Origin: Treponema sp.
GTDB lineage: Bacteria > Spirochaetota > Spirochaetia > Treponematales > Treponemataceae
Direction: 5' to 3'
DNA: 23,790 bases
NCBI GenBank assembly: GCA_004554075.1
Contig: SFOB01000034.1
Coordinates: forward strand, 1 to 23,790
The notes under the pieces are model-generated. The model had not been told where the DNA came from and did not search any database. It saw nothing but the letters and a program-made list of their open reading frames with translations. A program made the translations under genes and the position numbers. Below, in pieces: positions 21,712 to 23,790 of the stretch. Position 1 is the stretch's first letter; the number at the start of each line of letters is the position of its first letter.

Positions 21712-21732
21712 ATAAATCAGGCAGCTATTAAA

Positions 21733-22203
21733 CTACCATCTGTAATGAGCAAAAGCCTTGTTAGCTTCAGCCATCTTATGTACATCTTCACGCTTCTTGT
21801 AAGCAGTACCTGTGTTGTTGTAAGCATCAAGAAGTTCAGCAGCAAGTGTATCTGCCATTCCGTGTCCGCTTCTTGAACGAGCTGCATCGATGATCCATCT
21901 CATTGCAAGTGCTTCACGACGTGATTCACGGATTTCCATTGGAACCTGGTAAGTAGCACCACCAACGCGGCGTGACTTAACTTCTACCATTGGCTTTACA
22001 TTTTCAAGAGCCTTAAGAAGTACTTCCAAAGGATCCTTGTCTGTCTTAGCCTTAAGGTTGTCCATTGCTTCGTAAATGATCTTTGTACAGATAGATTTCT
22101 TTCCGTCAAGCATCATACGGCAAACGAACTTTGATACAACCTTTGAGTTGTATTTAACATCCGGCAACATCGGACGTTCGATTGATTTCTTATGTCTTCC
22201 CAT
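21733..22203 (-). CDS. rpsG: Small subunit ribosomal protein uS7
   Basis: uS7 is a primary binder of the 16S 3' domain and contacts E-site tRNA. In E. coli it represses the str operon. The 156-residue protein begins MGRHKKSIERPMLPDVKYNS and includes VKSRRVGGATYQVPMEIRES and RSGHGMADTLAAELLDAYNN. Length is standard. It follows rpsL by 12 bp and is followed by a terminator instead of fusA. Confidence 0.98.
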   Translation of the reverse strand: MGRHKKSIERPMLPDVKYNSKVVSKFVCRMMLDGKKSICTKIIYEAMDNLKAKTDKDPLEVLLKALENVKPMVEVKSRRVGGATYQVPMEIRESRREALAMRWIIDAARSRSGHGMADTLAAELLDAYNNTGTAYKKREDVHKMAEANKAFAHYRW

Positions 22204-22215
22204 CTTAGTCCTCCA

Positions 22216-22590
22216 TTATGCCTTTGGCTTCTTAGCACCGTACTTAGAGCGTCCGCGCTTGCGGTCTTCAACTCCAAGAGTATCTTTTGTACCACGGATG
22301 ATATGATAGCGTACACCAGGAAGGTCCTTTACACGACCACCGCGTACTAAAACTACTGAGTGTTCCTGCAAGTTGTGTCCAATACCTGGAATGTATGCAG
22401 TAACTTCAATACCATTTGACAAACGAACACGCGCAATCTTTCTGAGCGCTGAGTTTGGTTTCTTAGGTGTCTGAGTCATTACACGTGTGCAAACACCGCG
22501 CTTCTGTGGACAGCCTTCGAGAGCTGGAGCTTTGGTTCTGTTTGCAGCAGACTTACGACCCTGATGAATTAATTGATTAATTGTAGGCAT
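22216..22590 (-). CDS. rpsL: Small subunit ribosomal protein uS12
   Basis: uS12 lies at the decoding centre. The 124-residue protein shows MPTINQLIHQGRKSAANRTK, the decoding loop TPKKPNSALRKIARVRLSNG and VVLVRGGRVKDLPGVRYH. Both lysines linked to streptomycin resistance (PKKPNS and VKDLPG) are wild type. AGGAG lies 9 nt before the ATG, after a CCGG hairpin. It has its own promoter upstream. Confidence 0.99.
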   Translation of the reverse strand: MPTINQLIHQGRKSAANRTKAPALEGCPQKRGVCTRVMTQTPKKPNSALRKIARVRLSNGIEVTAYIPGIGHNLQEHSVVLVRGGRVKDLPGVRYHIIRGTKDTLGVEDRKRGRSKYGAKKPKA

Positions 22591-22609
22591 CGCCTATTTC
22601 TCCTGTTTG

Positions 22610-22629
22610 TTCCGGTCAGCACCCCGGAA
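22610..22629 (-). promoter_or_regulatory. Hairpin in the rpsL leader
   Basis: TTCCGG (22624-22629) and CCGGAA (22610-22615) form 6 perfect pairs around an 8-nt loop, ending 4 nt before the AGGAG that serves rpsL. Its position and CCGGA core resemble the hairpin before tuf. Confidence 0.5.
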
Positions 22630-22665
22630 ATATTTCAAAACCCTTCAAAAAGGATAGGTTTAACG

Positions 22666-22694
22666 ATTATAGTAAATTCAAAAAATGAATTCAA
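22666..22694 (-). promoter_or_regulatory. Promoter of rpsL-rpsG
   Basis: On the minus strand, TTGAAT (22694-22689), a 17-bp spacer and perfect TATAAT (22671-22666). The start is expected near 22659, giving a leader of about 69 nt. The -35 overlaps the end of a decamer repeat that extends upstream and may act as an UP element. Confidence 0.8.
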
Positions 22695-22725
22695 CTGAAT
22701 TTCAATGAATTTACATGAAATTCAT
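22686..22725. repeat. Four-copy 10-bp AT-rich repeat upstream of the rpsL promoter
   Basis: Units TGAATTCAAC, TGAATTTCAA, TGAATTTACA and TGAAATTCAT follow each other without gaps (22686-22695, 22696-22705, 22706-22715, 22716-22725). The 10-bp period places each A/T tract on the same face of the helix. The array abuts the rpoC terminator on one side and covers the rpsL -35 on the other. Confidence 0.7.
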
Positions 22726-22727
22726 TG

Positions 22728-22777
22728 AAAAAAAAGAGGCTGGAAGCTGAATTTCGCATTCAGACTACCAACCCCTC
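22728..22777 (-). terminator. Terminator of the rpoC transcript
   Basis: On the minus strand, GAGG...CCTC closes an interrupted stem with TTGG/CCAG pairing and a terminal CTGAAT/ATTCAG helix around a short GCGA loop, followed by eight T (complement of A 22728-22735). It begins about 20 bp past the rpoC stop. Confidence 0.88.
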
Positions 22778-22798
22778 CTATATTTTTATGACATTAAA

Positions 22799-23790
22799 TT
22801 AGTCATTATCATCAGCTTCGAAGCTTGGTTCTTCAAGCTGAGATTCCATTTCTGCTTCGAGCTTGCGGCGTTCAAGAATCTCGTTCATCTGAGCGTCAAG
22901 GTCACGGTCGCTGTCGTCAAACAACTTGATGTCCTTGTAATTCTTGATACCAGTTCCGGCAGGAATCATATGACCAATTGCAACGTTCTCCTTGATTCCG
23001 TGGAGACCATCTGTAGCTCCGGAAATTGCAGCGTTTGTAAGAACGCGTGTTGTTTCCTGGAATGAAGCTGCAGAAATGAATGAGTCAACTCCAAGAGAAG
23101 CCTTTGTAATACCCTGGAACATTGGACGGCCAACAGCTGGCTGTCCACCGGCAGCGATTACACGTTCATTCTCTTCATGGAACTTATACTTATCAACCTG
23201 CTGACCGAAGATGAACTTTGTATCTCCAACAGATACGATTTCAATCTTGCGGAGCATCTGGCGAACGATAATACCGATATGCTTATCGTTGATATCTACA
23301 CCCTGCTGGCGGTAAACGTTCTGGATTTCATCCATAAGATAATTCTGAAGAGCGTTTTCACCGAGGATTGCAAGTACATCCTGTGGATTTGGAGATCCGG
23401 CACAGAGCTGTTCACCAGCTTCTACCTTATCGCCATCTCGTACAAGCATACGCTTTGTCATTGGAACAAGGTGCTCGAACTTCTTACCATATTCATCAGT
23501 AATAGAAATTACGCGCTTTCCTTTGCGAACATCTTTGAATTCAACAGTACCAGAGATCTGTGCAAGTACACATGGATTCTTTGGTTTGCGTGCTTCGAAG
23601 AGTTCAGATACACGAGGAAGACCTCCGGTAATATCCTGAGACTTCTGTGCTTCCTTGTTCATCTTGGCAATCATATCACCAGCCTTAACAGGCTTCTTGT
23701 CATCAACGAGGAGGATGGCTCCTGCAGGGAGGAAGTAGTTACCCTGTGGGTTACCAGCTTCATCAGTAATGATGATACGTGGCTGCTTTA
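22799..23790 (-). CDS. rpoC: RNA polymerase beta' subunit, C-terminal part (cut by window edge)
   Basis: The visible 329 or so residues are the C-terminal part of beta'. The frame stays open to the right edge, whose first full codons read KQPRIIITDEAG. The near-terminal conserved region is plain: GIIVRQMLRKIEIV, DSFISAASFQETTRVLTNAA and GLHGIKENVAIGHMIPAGTG, motifs that pack on the clamp and active-site cleft. The protein ends in an acidic tail (EPSFEADDND). It is followed by its own terminator, then rpsL, the usual rpoBC-rpsL order. Confidence 0.98.
   Translation of the reverse strand, partial: KQPRIIITDEAGNPQGNYFLPAGAILLVDDKKPVKAGDMIAKMNKEAQKSQDITGGLPRVSELFEARKPKNPCVLAQISGTVEFKDVRKGKRVISITDEYGKKFEHLVPMTKRMLVRDGDKVEAGEQLCAGSPNPQDVLAILGENALQNYLMDEIQNVYRQQGVDINDKHIGIIVRQMLRKIEIVSVGDTKFIFGQQVDKYKFHEENERVIAAGGQPAVGRPMFQGITKASLGVDSFISAASFQETTRVLTNAAISGATDGLHGIKENVAIGHMIPAGTGIKNYKDIKLFDDSDRDLDAQMNEILERRKLEAEMESQLEEPSFEADDND

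Noticed and set aside
21105..21732. tRNA or known housekeeping RNA in the rpsG-tuf gap
   Set aside because: No T-loop GTTCRANYC pattern, acceptor pairing or RNase P, SRP or tmRNA signature was visible on either strand.
22216..22590. Streptomycin-resistance change in uS12
   Set aside because: Both key lysines, in PKKPNS and VKDLPG, are wild type.
1..23790. CRISPR array, prophage, toxin-antitoxin or defence genes
   Set aside because: No spaced direct repeats and no such protein families were seen. Apart from the IS end, the window is housekeeping DNA.

Overview
The window reads as spirochaete chromosome, most likely a gut- or rumen-type Treponema. The evidence is the divergence of the proteins, the combination of a type II MurB, a two-domain cyclic-nucleotide-binding protein, a DUF192 lipoprotein, a TPR protein and a PlzA-like PilZ protein beside the ribosomal superoperon, and my recollection that treponemes carry tuf directly upstream of rpsJ. 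Species cannot be named from the sequence alone.

Layout. (1) 1-99: one end of an insertion sequence, with the first 18 codons of a transposase-like gene running off the left edge. (2) 246-3568, plus strand: murB, a dual cNMP-binding/winged-helix protein, an exported protein of unknown function and a DUF192 lipoprotein. (3) 3569-5704, minus strand: a PilZ c-di-GMP-binding protein followed by a TPR protein. Their transcript ends at a terminator embedded in the 3' coding end of the convergent DUF192 gene. (4) 5773-21597, minus strand: one long S10-spc-alpha superoperon in the order tuf-rpsJ-rplC-rplD-rplW-rplB-rpsS-rplV-rpsC-rplP-rpmC-rpsQ-rplN-rplX-rplE-rpsZ-rpsH-rplF-rplR-rpsE-rpmD-rplO-secY-rpmJ-rpsM-rpsK-rpsD-rpoA-rplQ, then a small zinc-ribbon gene, closed by a strong terminator. 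(5) 21672-22694, minus strand: rpsL-rpsG with its own promoter and terminator. (6) 22728-23790: the 3' end of rpoC with its terminator.

How it works together. Nearly every minus-strand gene from rpoC leftwards serves translation or transcription: ribosomal proteins of both subunits, EF-Tu, the SecY translocon and RNA polymerase subunits alpha and beta'. Genes are 1-26 bp apart or overlap. Wider gaps occur only at tuf/rpsJ (72 bp), rpsJ/rplC (126 bp), secY/rpmJ (134 bp), rpoC/rpsL (208 bp) and rpsG/tuf (628 bp), and each of these holds a hairpin, promoter or terminator. The plus-strand cluster concerns cell wall and envelope, and two of its neighbours are second-messenger readers (cAMP-type and c-di-GMP).

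Most of the window is conserved housekeeping DNA and I see no new defence, mobile or biosynthetic system. The points of real interest are regulatory: a terminator overlapping the codons of an opposing gene, two promoters placed so that transcripts would be leaderless, a 458-nt tuf leader of unexplained composition, structured spacers inside the superoperon, and an uncharacterised zinc-ribbon protein co-transcribed with rpoA-rplQ. No rRNA, tRNA or CRISPR array was found.
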